Assembly: GCA_023403845.1 (NCBI GenBank)
Contig: JAEYDL010000006.1
Coordinates: forward strand, 1 to 64,000
DNA: 64,000 bases
Source: Pseudomonadota bacterium
GTDB lineage: Bacteria > Desulfobacterota > Desulfovibrionia > Desulfovibrionales > Desulfovibrionaceae
Direction of reading: 5' to 3'
The translations under genes were made by a program, and so were the position numbers. The notes under the pieces are model-generated. The model ran no database searches, had not been told where the DNA came from, and was given only the letters and a program-made list of their open reading frames with translations. Positions within the stretch are counted from its first letter, which is position 1. Every line of letters begins with the position of its first letter. This document shows, piece after piece, positions 37,129-47,243 of this stretch.

Positions 37129-37457
37129 CACTTTTTTTTGCCTTTCTCATTTTTTTTTGCCTGACAGGCGTCACCGCTTGACTGCACAGCCCAATTGGAC
37201 TACCGCTTTGCGGATACAACTCGGCATGAACAGTCGACTAACGGCTGCGTGCGTGCAGAAAAACAAGGCCTCGCGGCACGTCTTTATTACGGCGGACATC
37301 TTTTTCCGATTTCGCTCTTTTCCGCCCCGGCCGACAAGAGCGGGTCCGGAATATTCCTTTGGGAAAGGATGTCTCTCTGGTTTTGTCGATGTTCCGCCGC
37401 GTGGGAAACCGGACCCCGGGTCCTTTGTGCCACTTGTTATCCTACGGAGAGATTCCC
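37129..37457. other. Leader and divergent spacer upstream of lysS
   Basis: About 330 bases between the tRNA-Asn promoter and lysS. It contains T-rich runs near 37130-37160 and a possible TTGACT (about 37177) for lysS without a good -10. No credible gene. Part of it is open in the lysS frame, so an earlier lysS start cannot be excluded. Confidence 0.45.
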
Positions 37458-39041
37458 TTGAGCAACCAGGAAAAAACGAATCGCAAGTCGATCAAGCTTG
37501 CCACCAAATCGGCCCATGCAGCCTATTTCATGCCCATGCTTCAGAGCCTCGCCGCCAAGGACGAGCTGAATGAAGTCGTGAAAAACTGTGTGGTGAAATC
37601 CTGCGACCTCATGGATGCGGGGGTGGATCTGCACCCCAACGGTTTCATCAAGGAACATGACGCGGGCGCCATCCGTGCCGAATACGAAGCCTACTCTGCT
37701 GCGGAACTCGAAGAACTGGACGAGCGTTTCACCTGTGCCGGACGCATCGTTTCCCAGCGTTCTTTCGGCAAGGTCGTCTTCTTCCATATTATGGATCGTA
37801 GCGGCCGTATTCAGTGTTATGCCTCCCGTGAGAAAATGGGAGAGGAACCCTACGCCCAGTTCCGCAAGTTCGACATCGGCGACATCGTGGGCGTGCACGG
37901 CAAGCTGTTCAGAACCAAGACCGACGAACTGACCATCGCCTGCGATCGGGTCGTTCTGCTCTCCAAGTCCTTTCGGGCCCTCCCTGAAAAACACAAGGGC
38001 CTCACTAACGTCGAAATCCGCTATCGTCAGCGCTATGTGGACCTGATCGTCAATCCCCGCGTCCGGGACATCTTCCGCAAGCGGAGCAAGATCATTCGCG
38101 AATTCCGGGCATTCCTCGAAGACAGGGGCTTCGTGGAGGTTGAAACCCCCATGCTGCATCCTGTAGCGGGAGGTGCGGCCGCACGGCCGTTCATCACGCA
38201 TCACAATGCGCTGGACATGCAGCTCTACATGCGCATCGCGCCTGAACTGTATCTCAAGAGGCTTCTTGTCGGCGGATTCGAAAAGGTTTTCGAACTGAAC
38301 CGCAACTTCCGCAACGAAGGCATTTCCGTACGTCATAACCCGGAATTCACCATGTGCGAATTCTACTGGGCATACGCTACATTTTATGATCTGATGGATC
38401 TCACGGAAGATCTGTTCTCCCACCTTGCCACCGAAGTCTGCGGCAGTCCTGTCATTACCTATCAGGGTACGGAACTGGATCTTTCCAAGGGGAAATGGCA
38501 GCGCCTGACTTTCCATGAATCACTGGAAAAAATCGGAGGGCACTCTCCTGAATTTTATAATGATTTCAATAAGATTTCCGCTTATGTCCGCGAACGTGGG
38601 GAAAAGATTCTGACTACGGACAAACTTGGAAAGCTCCAGGCGAAGCTGTTCGACCTTGACGTCGAGCCGAAGCTTGTTCAGCCGACTTTCATCTACCATT
38701 ACCCGACGGAAATTTCTCCGCTGGCCCGCCGGAACAAGGACAATCCCGAAATCACCGATCGTTTCGAACTGTTCATTATGGGACGCGAATACGGCAACGC
38801 CTTCTCCGAGCTGAACGATCCCATCGACCAGCGCATGCGCTTTGAGGATCAGGTGCGCGAAAAGGCTGCCGGGGATGATGAAGCCTGTGAAATGGATGAA
38901 GATTACCTGCGGGCTCTTGAGTACGGCATGCCTCCGGCTGCCGGCGAAGGCATCGGCATCGACCGTCTGGTCATGCTGCTGACCGACTCCCCCTCCATCC
39001 GCGAGGTGATCTTCTTCCCGCTGCTGAAGCCGGAAGTATAA
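37458..39041 (+). CDS. lysS: Lysyl-tRNA synthetase, class II
   Basis: A 527-residue class II lysyl-tRNA synthetase that charges tRNA-Lys in the cytoplasm. The OB-fold anticodon-binding domain (about 80-170: RIVSQRSFGKVVFFHIMDRSG) precedes the catalytic core. Motif 1 (VEVETPMLHPVAGGAAARPF), motif 2 (ELNRNFRNEGISVRHNPEF) and motif 3 (GEGIGIDRLVMLLTDSPSIREVIFFP) are all intact. I chose the TTG at 37458 because GGAGA lies seven bases upstream; no ATG is nearby, and the frame remains open to a TTG at 37359. The lolC-like gene follows after five bases, so lysS heads the envelope operon or is cotranscribed with it. Confidence 0.93.
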   Translation: MSNQEKTNRKSIKLATKSAHAAYFMPMLQSLAAKDELNEVVKNCVVKSCDLMDAGVDLHPNGFIKEHDAGAIRAEYEAYSAAELEELDERFTCAGRIVSQRSFGKVVFFHIMDRSGRIQCYASREKMGEEPYAQFRKFDIGDIVGVHGKLFRTKTDELTIACDRVVLLSKSFRALPEKHKGLTNVEIRYRQRYVDLIVNPRVRDIFRKRSKIIREFRAFLEDRGFVEVETPMLHPVAGGAAARPFITHHNALDMQLYMRIAPELYLKRLLVGGFEKVFELNRNFRNEGISVRHNPEFTMCEFYWAYATFYDLMDLTEDLFSHLATEVCGSPVITYQGTELDLSKGKWQRLTFHESLEKIGGHSPEFYNDFNKISAYVRERGEKILTTDKLGKLQAKLFDLDVEPKLVQPTFIYHYPTEISPLARRNKDNPEITDRFELFIMGREYGNAFSELNDPIDQRMRFEDQVREKAAGDDEACEMDEDYLRALEYGMPPAAGEGIGIDRLVMLLTDSPSIREVIFFPLLKPEV

Positions 39042-39046
39042 ACAGA

Positions 39047-40348
39047 ATGCGTTTTGAACTCTTTGTGGCCTTGCGCTACCTTTTTGCGCGGCGCAAGCAG
39101 GCCTTCATCTATGTCATATCCACCATGTCCGTACTGGGCGTGGCTCTCGGCGTGGCTGCCCTCGTCGTGGTTCTGGGCGTCTACAACGGGTTCACGAGCG
39201 ATATTCGAGACAAGATTCTGGGCGCCAACGCCCATATCATCATCTCGGGTCCCCTGAACGCGCTTACGGCCCGTCCGAACGCGGATATGACGGTCACGAC
39301 GGATGCCGGACAGCCCTCCCCGCAGGAACGGTTGTCAGGCATCGACGTCACCCTCCGCCGGATCGACTCCACTCCCGGGATCGTGGGTTCTACGCCCTTT
39401 CTCTATGCGGAAGGCATGATTTCCTCTCCTCGCGGTGTGAAAGGCGTTGTTCTGCGCGGGATCGATCCGGAAACGGCGCCAAGGGTGCTTTCCATTCTCG
39501 ACAGTCTGGTCAGCGGCAATGTGGCCGCGCTTGCCCCCAGCGTACAGGGAGGGCCTCCCGGAGTACTTGTCGGCAAGGAGCTGGCGGATCGCCTTGGCCT
39601 GAGGGTGGGCAGCAGGGTCAATCTGCTTTCCCCGGCCGGTCAGAAGACGGCCGCGGGCTTTCAGCCGCGTATCCGCCCCTACAAGGTGGCCGGCATTTTC
39701 CAGACCGGCATGTTTGAGTACGATTCCTCGCTGGGTTTCGTCTCGCTGGAGGCGGCCCGGGATCTTCTGGGAATGCCCGCCGATGCAGTTTCCGGCATTG
39801 AAGTGACCGTAAACGATGTGTACAAGGCGGACGAAGCGGCCCAGGCCCTGAGAACCGAACTCGGTCCTCTCGTATCCGTACGAACCTGGATGGATATGAA
39901 CGCCAACCTGTTTGCCGCCCTGAAACTGGAAAAAATCGGCATGTTCATTATTCTGGCCATGGTCGTGCTCATTGGCTCCTTTTCCATCGTCACCACGCTG
40001 GTGATGCTGGTTATGGAAAAAACCCGGGACATAGCCATCCTCATGTCCATGGGGGCGACCAGGGGCATGATACGGCGTATCTTCATGCTGCAGGGAACGA
40101 TTATCGGCATTGTGGGCACCCTGCTCGGCTATGTGCTCGGCATCGGGCTGGCCCTGCTGCTTCAACGCTACCAGTTCATCAAGCTCCCGCCCGGAGTATA
40201 CACGCTGGACCACCTGCCCATTCTGCTCGACTGGGCCGATATTGCGATCATCGGTATCGCCGCCATGGCGCTCTGTTTCCTTGCAACCATCTACCCCGCC
40301 CGGCAGGCGGCCCGTCTTGAACCCGCCGAAGCTCTCCGGTACGAATAA
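39047..40348 (+). CDS. lolC: Lipoprotein-releasing ABC transporter permease (LolC/E family)
   Basis: A 433-residue inner-membrane protein. Helix 1 (about 20-45) follows MRFELFVALRYLFARRKQAF, then a large periplasmic domain (46-275) and three C-terminal helices within 285-425 form the FtsX-like MacB/LolC fold. It releases mature lipoproteins from the inner membrane with LolD. Only one LolC/E-type permease is present, so it probably works as a homodimer. Five bases from lysS and directly adjoining lolD. Confidence 0.9.
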   Translation: MRFELFVALRYLFARRKQAFIYVISTMSVLGVALGVAALVVVLGVYNGFTSDIRDKILGANAHIIISGPLNALTARPNADMTVTTDAGQPSPQERLSGIDVTLRRIDSTPGIVGSTPFLYAEGMISSPRGVKGVVLRGIDPETAPRVLSILDSLVSGNVAALAPSVQGGPPGVLVGKELADRLGLRVGSRVNLLSPAGQKTAAGFQPRIRPYKVAGIFQTGMFEYDSSLGFVSLEAARDLLGMPADAVSGIEVTVNDVYKADEAAQALRTELGPLVSVRTWMDMNANLFAALKLEKIGMFIILAMVVLIGSFSIVTTLVMLVMEKTRDIAILMSMGATRGMIRRIFMLQGTIIGIVGTLLGYVLGIGLALLLQRYQFIKLPPGVYTLDHLPILLDWADIAIIGIAAMALCFLATIYPARQAARLEPAEALRYE

Positions 40349-41086
40349 ATGGGGATGGACAGTTTCATGAGCAATCCAGAAGCGCAATACGTCCTGACCG
40401 GAATAGGCAAGGCCTATGACGGTCCCGCCGAACAAATCAATATCCTGCGCGGCATAAATCTTGAGATCCAGACTGGAGAGTCGCTCGCCATTGTCGGAAC
40501 CTCCGGGTCGGGAAAATCGACTCTGCTGCATCTGCTCGGCGCTCTGGACGTTCCGACTGAAGGCAGCCTTCTCTTTGAGGGGCGCAGCCTCCCCGAGTTG
40601 AGTTCTGCGGAAAAGGCCCGCGTTCGCAACCGCAAACTGGGATTCGTCTTCCAGTTCCATCACCTGCTTCCCGAGTTCTCCACCGTGGAGAACGTGGCCA
40701 TGCAGGCACTCATTGCGGGCATGGACCGATCCCGGGCCATGCAGCTGGCCGAAGTGGCCCTCGACAGAGTGGGACTTGCGGACAGGCTCCATCATCGGGT
40801 AACCACATTGTCCGGCGGAGAGCGGCAGCGGGCGGCCATTGCCCGGGCCATCCTGCTCGAACCGCGAGTTCTGCTCGCCGACGAACCAACCGGAAACCTT
40901 GACCAGAAAACGGGAGACAAGGTTGCCGAACTCCTTTTGGGATTAAACCGCACACTTGGCATGACCCTTGTAATCGTCACCCACAACAGGGAAATGGCGG
41001 GCATGCTGGGGCGCTGCCTCGAACTGAGATCCGGAGAACTGTATGAAGAGATGCGTGTTCACGCTTCTGACGCTGGCGCTGTGTAG
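40349..41086 (+). CDS. lolD: Lipoprotein-releasing ABC transporter ATPase LolD
   Basis: A 245-residue ABC ATPase. Walker A is GTSGSGKST, signature LSGGERQRAAIARA and Walker B VLLADEPTGNLD. The ELSSAEKARVRNRKLGFVFQFHHLLPEFS stretch is the LolD/MacB-type Q-loop region. The first ATG directly follows the lolC stop; an ATG at 40367 is an alternative. Its 3' end overlaps bamA by 44 bases, indicating tight coupling of lipoprotein export and outer-membrane assembly genes. Confidence 0.92.
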   Translation: MGMDSFMSNPEAQYVLTGIGKAYDGPAEQINILRGINLEIQTGESLAIVGTSGSGKSTLLHLLGALDVPTEGSLLFEGRSLPELSSAEKARVRNRKLGFVFQFHHLLPEFSTVENVAMQALIAGMDRSRAMQLAEVALDRVGLADRLHHRVTTLSGGERQRAAIARAILLEPRVLLADEPTGNLDQKTGDKVAELLLGLNRTLGMTLVIVTHNREMAGMLGRCLELRSGELYEEMRVHASDAGAV

Positions 41087-43757
41087 TTTCACACTCCTGT
41101 GGCAGGGACAGGCCCAGGCCGCTCCCCAGACCAAGGCCGCCCGGGTGCTCGTCCTGCCCTTCCAGATTAACGGAGGGGCTGATCTCGACTATCTGAACGA
41201 AGAGCTTCCCGCCCTGTTTACCCAGCGCCTGACCGCCAAGGGTCTTCAGGTCGTCCCGTACAGGGAGGCGCTTCAGCGCATCAGAAGCCAGAAGATCAGC
41301 CAGCTAGACCTGGCCGCAGCCCGCAAGCTCGCAACGCAGACTCGCGCCGACTATGCCGTATACGGCAGCTTCAACAAAACTGGCGACGCGTTCAGCATTG
41401 ATGCACGACTGGTGGACGCTTCCGGCGGACAGAGCGCTCAGCCCCTGTATACCGAACGAAATTCGCTCATCGAACTCCTCCCTGCCGTGGACGAACTTGT
41501 GGACAACATGAGCGGTTCCATGAGCGTCACTGCTCCCGGCGTCCAGCAGGGAGGCATAGCCGATATCCAGATCCGGGGACTCAAGGTTCTCGATCCTGAT
41601 GTCATTCTCATGCGTCTGGCCACGCACAAGGGCGATACTGTCGACCCCGCGTCAATCAACGAAGAAGTCAAGCGTATCTGGGATCTCGGCTATTTCAGCG
41701 ATGTAACCGCCGATCTTGAATCGTCCGGCAAGGGACAGATTCTCGTCTTCACGGTCGTGGAAAAGCCCCGTATCAGCGACGTTGTCGTCAACGGTTCAGA
41801 TGCCGTCAAAAAGGAAGACATCCTTGCGGCCATGAGCTCCAAGACCGGATCCGTGCTTAACGACCGTCTGCTTGCCGAAGATATCCAGAAAGTTACCGAC
41901 CTGTACCGCAAGGAAGGCTTCTATCTCGCGCAGGTCGACTACAAGATCGAACAAAAGGCCAACAATCCCTCCGCTCTGCTCGTTTTCAACGTGCAGGAAG
42001 GCAACAAGCTCTACATCAAGGACATCAGGTTTGAAGGCCTTGAAAGCATCGACGTCAGCGATCTTAAAAAACAGCTGGCGCTTCAGGAACACGGCATTCT
42101 GTCATGGATCACGGGGACGGGCGTGCTGCGCGAGGAGTATCTCGAACGCGACTCCGCCGCCATCACGGCCTATGCCATGAACAATGGCTATGTAGACATT
42201 CAGGTAGCCGCGCCTCAGGTCGACTATGACGAGGACGGCATCACCATCACTTTCGCGGTCAACGAGGGCAAACGCTACAATCTGGGCGAGATTTCGTTCG
42301 GTGGCGACCTCATCGATACGGACAAACGGCTTTTTGAAGTCATTTCCAGTGACGAGCAGAAAGAGGACAACGGCTACTTCAACCTGTCCATCGTGCAGAA
42401 CGACATCAAGGCCCTGACCGACTTTTACTCCAACTACGGCTATGCGTTCGCCGAAGTGGACCTGAAAACCCGGAAAGACCCTGAAGCGGGAACCCTTGAC
42501 GTCATCTTTGTCATCGACAAGAAGCAAAAGGTGCATATTCGCCGTGTGGAAACCGAGGGCAACACCCGCACCCGCGACAACGTCATCTTCCGCGAACTTC
42601 GTCTCGGTGACGGCGATCTATTCGATGGGGCCAAGCTCCGCCGCTCCAACGAACGCCTGAACCGTCTGCGCTTCTTTACCCAGGCCGATACCACGATCCT
42701 GCCTACGGACAAAGAAGACGAGGTCGATCTCAAGGTCAACCTGAAGGAAGACCGTACAGGCGTCATTTCCGCCGGCGTCGGCTACTCCACTCTGTATCAG
42801 TTCGGCGTGTCCGGCAGCATCATGGAACGCAACCTGTTCGGCAAGGGTTACTCCCTCGGCCTGAGCGGCTTCGTTTCCGGCAAATCGTCCAGCCTTGATC
42901 TGAACTTCATAAACCCCCGCATCTACGATACAGACCTTGGGGTCAACAACAACACCTACGCCATCTGGCAGGAATGGGACGACTTTGAAAAGAAGACCGT
43001 GGGCAACACGATCCGCTTCTTCTATCCTCTTGGGGAATATACATCTGTGTCGCTGGGTTATCGACTCGACCGCTATACCCTGTACAACATTCCCGACTAT
43101 GCTTCCCGCGCCTACAAGGAATATGAAGGCACGAACCTGTCCAGCGTTCTCAGCGCGGGCATCTATTACGACTCCACCGACTCCCGCGAACATCCGACGC
43201 GCGGCGTCATGGCCCGCATCTTCACCGAATACGGAGGCGGCGGTCTGGGCGGCAACGACAACTTCTTCAAGCCCGTTGCGGAAATGCAGTCATTCCACAA
43301 GCTGTTCCACAACCCGAACCACATCTTCCACTGGCGTGGCAGAGTAGGCGCGGCTTTCGAAAACTCGGACAAGCCGGTTCCCGTATTCGATCGTTTCTTC
43401 ATCGGCGGCATGGACAGCATCCGTGGTTACGCTACAGAGGACCTGGCCCCCCGCGATCGTGAATACCACGATGAAATCGGCGGCGACCGCATGGGCTTCC
43501 TGAACCTCGAATACATCTGGACCTTCAACGAGGAAGTAGGACTCGCGCTCGTGCCCTTCTTCGACATCGGCTACAACATCGACTCCAAGCAGACCTCAGA
43601 TCCCTTCTCCGAACTCAAGAAATCGGTCGGTCTGGAACTGCGCTGGCGGTCGCCCATGGGAGACCTGCGCTTCGCCTACGGCTACGCACTGGATAAAAAC
43701 GTGAAGGGCCAAAAGCCCGGAGGACGTTTCGAGTTCTCGATGGGACAGTTCTTCTAA
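41043..43757 (+). CDS. bamA: Outer-membrane assembly factor BamA with N-terminal extra domain
   Basis: A 904-residue Omp85 protein. After the signal peptide (about 1-26) comes a domain (30-140: AARVLVLPFQINGGADLDYLNEELP, then DYAVYGSFNKTGDAFSIDARLVD) that looks like the TolB-N/FlgO type and is not part of enterobacterial BamA (about 810 residues). Five POTRA repeats follow (from about 172, IADIQIRGLKVLD), then a 16-strand barrel with the VRGF-type motif seen as SIRGYATEDLAPRD and the terminal FEFSMGQFF, ending in Phe as BamA substrates do. It inserts beta-barrel proteins into the outer membrane. The start lies inside lolD. Confidence 0.95.
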   Translation: MKRCVFTLLTLALCSFTLLWQGQAQAAPQTKAARVLVLPFQINGGADLDYLNEELPALFTQRLTAKGLQVVPYREALQRIRSQKISQLDLAAARKLATQTRADYAVYGSFNKTGDAFSIDARLVDASGGQSAQPLYTERNSLIELLPAVDELVDNMSGSMSVTAPGVQQGGIADIQIRGLKVLDPDVILMRLATHKGDTVDPASINEEVKRIWDLGYFSDVTADLESSGKGQILVFTVVEKPRISDVVVNGSDAVKKEDILAAMSSKTGSVLNDRLLAEDIQKVTDLYRKEGFYLAQVDYKIEQKANNPSALLVFNVQEGNKLYIKDIRFEGLESIDVSDLKKQLALQEHGILSWITGTGVLREEYLERDSAAITAYAMNNGYVDIQVAAPQVDYDEDGITITFAVNEGKRYNLGEISFGGDLIDTDKRLFEVISSDEQKEDNGYFNLSIVQNDIKALTDFYSNYGYAFAEVDLKTRKDPEAGTLDVIFVIDKKQKVHIRRVETEGNTRTRDNVIFRELRLGDGDLFDGAKLRRSNERLNRLRFFTQADTTILPTDKEDEVDLKVNLKEDRTGVISAGVGYSTLYQFGVSGSIMERNLFGKGYSLGLSGFVSGKSSSLDLNFINPRIYDTDLGVNNNTYAIWQEWDDFEKKTVGNTIRFFYPLGEYTSVSLGYRLDRYTLYNIPDYASRAYKEYEGTNLSSVLSAGIYYDSTDSREHPTRGVMARIFTEYGGGGLGGNDNFFKPVAEMQSFHKLFHNPNHIFHWRGRVGAAFENSDKPVPVFDRFFIGGMDSIRGYATEDLAPRDREYHDEIGGDRMGFLNLEYIWTFNEEVGLALVPFFDIGYNIDSKQTSDPFSELKKSVGLELRWRSPMGDLRFAYGYALDKNVKGQKPGGRFEFSMGQFF

Positions 43758-43838
43758 ACCGGATTCCCGGCGATGCAGGCGCGCCTCCCGGACGTGTCTG
43801 CATCGCCCTCTTCATTCATCAAGGAAGACGATCGTCCA

Positions 43839-45512
43839 ATGCCTCTCCCGCTTCCTTTCCGCCGCCATACTCTTCAGATCCCGTTTATGTACCGGATCTT
43901 CACGCGTCGTGTCCTTTCGGCGGCTCTTCTCATACTGCTGGCCGTACCTTTTCTCTCCGGCGGGACGGCGGGGTTCGCCAAGGCAGCCCCGGTCCATATC
44001 CAGCAATATGAAGCCGCCAAGCGCGAAATGGACCGGCTGGAAAAGGACGCCAGACGCAGCGCATGGCGGGAACCTTGGGAAAAACTCGCCAAAACCTTCC
44101 TTGACCTCTATGAAAACAACGTTCGCTGGGTAAACCGGCCAGCCGCTCTCTTCCGCTCCGCCAATGCGATGGAAGAACTGGGATCGCGCTCCCGGCTGCG
44201 CAAGGACAGCCGGGAGGCCCTGGCTCGTTATGAACGTCTGGTCAAAGATAACCCGGGCAGTCCTCTGGCCGATGACGCCCTGTACCGGGCTGCACGTCTG
44301 CGGGCCGAACGTTTTTCCGATCCGCGCGGAGCCCTTTCTCTGTTGAAAAAGATTGCTTCGAGCTATTCCGGCAGCGACACCGCGCCGATTGCCGCTGACT
44401 ATGCCCGGGAACTGGCCTCCGTGCTGGCCGAACGGGCTGGAACCGCGACGCTCTCCAAGGTGCAATGGCGAGACAGCAATGGTTTCGTACAGATTACGCT
44501 CAACTTTGACAGACCCGTAGCCTGGAGCATCAATTCTCGTCCGCAGGACAAAAAAAACGGCAGCCCGGACCGGCTGATCGTCGAGCTGAGCAAGACGGAG
44601 CCGGCTTCCACAGTCCGACCGGGCATCCGCATGTCGAACAGCCTGCTCCGCCGTCTGCGCGTGGACCTTACGGCCCCTGACGCGACGCGATTGCTGCTGG
44701 ACTTCAAAAAACTCAAAAGATTTACGGCGACAACCAGAACAGATCCGTTCCGGATTATCATCACCGGGTCGCCGACCGACAAGGGAATGCCACATGGTCT
44801 GCCTCTGGGGCGTTCGCTCAGAGCAGGACAACACCTGCGCATGAACGAATTCACGGTGATGCTCGATCCGGGTCACGGCGGCAAGGACCCGGGAACGGCG
44901 CACAACGGAATCATCGAACGCGACGTGACGCTGGATCTCGCCAGGCGCACGGGCGCCCTGCTCAAGGCTCGCAAGCTCAATGTGCTGTATACGCGTACCG
45001 ACAATACGTGGGTTGCTCTGGATGCCCGTTCCCGCATGGCGAACGCTTCCGATGCGGATATCTTCGTCTCCATCCACGTAAACGCCAGCCCCAATGAGAC
45101 GGCTTCCGGATTTGAGACCTATGCCTTTGATTTGCCCAGTGGCTCGGACGCCAACGCGCTTGCTGGTCGCGAGGACGCCTCTGGCGGCCACCGAAGCGGG
45201 GAGAAGCTGCCGACCGACGCGCTGAACGGAAACAGGCCCCGGGAGTCTAGAAAACTTGCCGAGACGATACAGCGCGAAGTCATGGCCAGACTGAAAAAAG
45301 GCAACTTCACCACCCTTGACGGTGGCATCAAGTCGGCCCCGTTCCGTGTGCTGGTGGATACCTCAATGCCCGGTGTTCTGCTGGAGGTCGGGTACTGCTC
45401 CAATGCGCAGGAGGCGAAGAATCTGGCGGCCCCGGCCTACCGTAACGCACTGGCCGAAGGCATCGCCGAAGGAATTCTCGCCGCGACACGGATTCTCAAC
45501 GAATTGGAATGA
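43839..45512 (+). CDS. N-acetylmuramoyl-L-alanine amidase (AmiC-like, AMIN plus Amidase_3)
   Basis: A 557-residue periplasmic cell-wall hydrolase. A signal-anchor region (about 17-50) precedes a helical TPR-like segment (55-205), an AMIN domain (about 215-325) that targets the septum, and a zinc-dependent Amidase_3 domain. The latter shows MLDPGHGGKDPGT with the first His, ERDVTLDLARR with the Glu, SIHVNAS with the second His, and LLEVGYCSN with the catalytic Glu. It cuts stem peptides from peptidoglycan during division. The ATG at 43839 has AAGGAAG upstream; ATG 43887 has no ribosome site. It sits between bamA and ompH. Confidence 0.88.
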   Translation: MPLPLPFRRHTLQIPFMYRIFTRRVLSAALLILLAVPFLSGGTAGFAKAAPVHIQQYEAAKREMDRLEKDARRSAWREPWEKLAKTFLDLYENNVRWVNRPAALFRSANAMEELGSRSRLRKDSREALARYERLVKDNPGSPLADDALYRAARLRAERFSDPRGALSLLKKIASSYSGSDTAPIAADYARELASVLAERAGTATLSKVQWRDSNGFVQITLNFDRPVAWSINSRPQDKKNGSPDRLIVELSKTEPASTVRPGIRMSNSLLRRLRVDLTAPDATRLLLDFKKLKRFTATTRTDPFRIIITGSPTDKGMPHGLPLGRSLRAGQHLRMNEFTVMLDPGHGGKDPGTAHNGIIERDVTLDLARRTGALLKARKLNVLYTRTDNTWVALDARSRMANASDADIFVSIHVNASPNETASGFETYAFDLPSGSDANALAGREDASGGHRSGEKLPTDALNGNRPRESRKLAETIQREVMARLKKGNFTTLDGGIKSAPFRVLVDTSMPGVLLEVGYCSNAQEAKNLAAPAYRNALAEGIAEGILAATRILNELE

Positions 45513-45620
45513 TAGCTTTCCTGACCCGGCTTGACGACGTCCGCTTTGAAGGCTATCCCTTTCGGTCTGCGGGATGCGTACTTGCGTCCACGCCCTTTCT
45601 GCATATGCAAGGAGAAAACC

Positions 45621-46178
45621 ATGTTCAGAGTAGTGTCTCTTGCTCTTGTTATCTGTGTGCTGCTGGCTGGTTCGGCTTTTGCCGCCGATACGAAGATCGG
45701 CGTATTCAACTCCCAGGCCGTAGCCATGGATAGCGACGCGGCCAAGGCGGCCCAGCAAAAACTGCAGAGCCAGTTCGGCGCGGAAAAAAATCAGCTGGAA
45801 AAACAGGCCAAGGATCTCCAGAGCAAGGGCGAAGCCCTGCAGGCCCAGATGGCGACCCTGTCTGCCAAGGCTCGTGAAGAAAAGCAGATGGAATTTCTGC
45901 GCCTGCGTCGCGACTTTGAAGAAAAGTCCCGCAATTTCGCCCGTAAAGTGGAAAACTCCGAAGCACAGATTCGTCAGAGTATGGCTCGCCAGATCTACGA
46001 GGCCTCTCTGGCCGTCGCCAAGAAGCGGAACCTCGATCTGATTCTGGATGCCGCTACCGGCAGCGTCATGTTCGCCACGCCTGAAATGGACATCACGAAG
46101 GACGTACTCGCCGAAGTCAACCGCCTGTGGAAGGCCTCCGGCAGCAAGTTCCCCGAACCCAAGACTCCCAAGAAATAA
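45621..46178 (+). CDS. OmpH/Skp-like periplasmic chaperone
   Basis: A 185-residue protein with a clear signal peptide (cleavage after AFA near residue 22) and a long Lys/Glu/Gln-rich coiled-coil (about 50-125), the Skp jellyfish tentacle arrangement. Skp holds unfolded outer-membrane proteins on their way to BamA. AAGGAG lies upstream of the ATG at 45621. The lpxD ATG follows the stop without a gap. Confidence 0.88.
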   Translation: MFRVVSLALVICVLLAGSAFAADTKIGVFNSQAVAMDSDAAKAAQQKLQSQFGAEKNQLEKQAKDLQSKGEALQAQMATLSAKAREEKQMEFLRLRRDFEEKSRNFARKVENSEAQIRQSMARQIYEASLAVAKKRNLDLILDAATGSVMFATPEMDITKDVLAEVNRLWKASGSKFPEPKTPKK

Positions 46179-47243
46179 ATGGCTGCCCTCAGACTCTCCG
46201 ACATTGCGGACCGTCTGGGACTGCCCCTTCAGGGTGAAGACGCCGAAGTCATCGGCGTCAACACTCTGGAGGGGGCCTCGACTGATGAAATCAGCTTTCT
46301 GGCCAATCCCAAGTATGCCGATCAGCTTGCCTCGACGCGCGCCTGCGCAGTCATCGTAAGTCAGGAACACGCGGGAGAAGTCCGGCGCGCTCTCATCAGC
46401 CGTAACCCCTATCAGGATTTCGGCCGCGTTCTCGAACTGTTTGCCCAGCCTCAGGGAAGTTTCTCCGGCGTCAGCCCTCTGGCCTTTATTCATCCTGAAG
46501 CCCGACTCGGTGACGACGTCACTGTATATCCCTTTGTCTATATTGGCCCCAGAACCGTCATCGGTTCCGGCTGCTCACTTTTCCCCGGAGTTTATGTGGG
46601 CGAAGACTGCCACATAGGCCAAGGCACGACACTGTATCCCAATGCGGTTCTCATGGCCGGAACCCGAATCGGCGACCATTGCATTCTGCACCCCGGCTGC
46701 GTTCTCGGGGCGGACGGCTTCGGCTTTGCGCGCACTCCCGGCGGAATACAAAAGATCCCTCAGGTAGGTCGCGTTTCCATCGGCAACGACGTCGAGGTGG
46801 GAGCCAATGCCGCCATCGACCGGGCTGTTCTCGATACCACGCGTGTCGGCGACGGTACCAAAATCGACAATCTCGTCCAGCTGGGGCATAATGTTCAGGT
46901 GGGACGAAACGGCTTCATCGTCTCTCAGGTAGGTATCTCCGGCTCCACCCATATCGGCGACAATTGCACTTTCGCCGGACAGGTAGGCATTGCCGGACAT
47001 CTGCATATCGGTAACAATGTAACCATCGGACCCAAATCCGGAGTTGCCAAGAGCATTCCGAGCGATGTCGTGGTCGGCGGCATGCCCGCCGTAGACCAGC
47101 GGACCTATATGAGGACTCTGGCTCTCATGCCTCAGTTCCCGGATGTTTTCAAGCGACTTTCGCGGCTGGAAAAAGAACTGGAGAAACTTCAAGGAGAATC
47201 CGAAAAGAGTCAGGACTCCGTACTGAAGAAAACACCCGCGTGA
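46179..47243 (+). CDS. lpxD: UDP-3-O-acylglucosamine N-acyltransferase LpxD
   Basis: A 354-residue lipid A biosynthesis enzyme. The N-terminal uridine-binding domain (1-100) is followed by a left-handed beta helix of hexapeptide repeats (105-310), with the catalytic His in LVQLGHNVQVG and the GADGFGFAR loop. The C-terminal helix (315-350) is longer and more Lys/Glu-rich than in E. coli (341 residues). It adds the second acyl chain to UDP-GlcN. It follows the ompH-like gene directly; 207 bases, with a small palindrome at 47349-47366, separate it from fabZ. Confidence 0.95.
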   Translation: MAALRLSDIADRLGLPLQGEDAEVIGVNTLEGASTDEISFLANPKYADQLASTRACAVIVSQEHAGEVRRALISRNPYQDFGRVLELFAQPQGSFSGVSPLAFIHPEARLGDDVTVYPFVYIGPRTVIGSGCSLFPGVYVGEDCHIGQGTTLYPNAVLMAGTRIGDHCILHPGCVLGADGFGFARTPGGIQKIPQVGRVSIGNDVEVGANAAIDRAVLDTTRVGDGTKIDNLVQLGHNVQVGRNGFIVSQVGISGSTHIGDNCTFAGQVGIAGHLHIGNNVTIGPKSGVAKSIPSDVVVGGMPAVDQRTYMRTLALMPQFPDVFKRLSRLEKELEKLQGESEKSQDSVLKKTPA

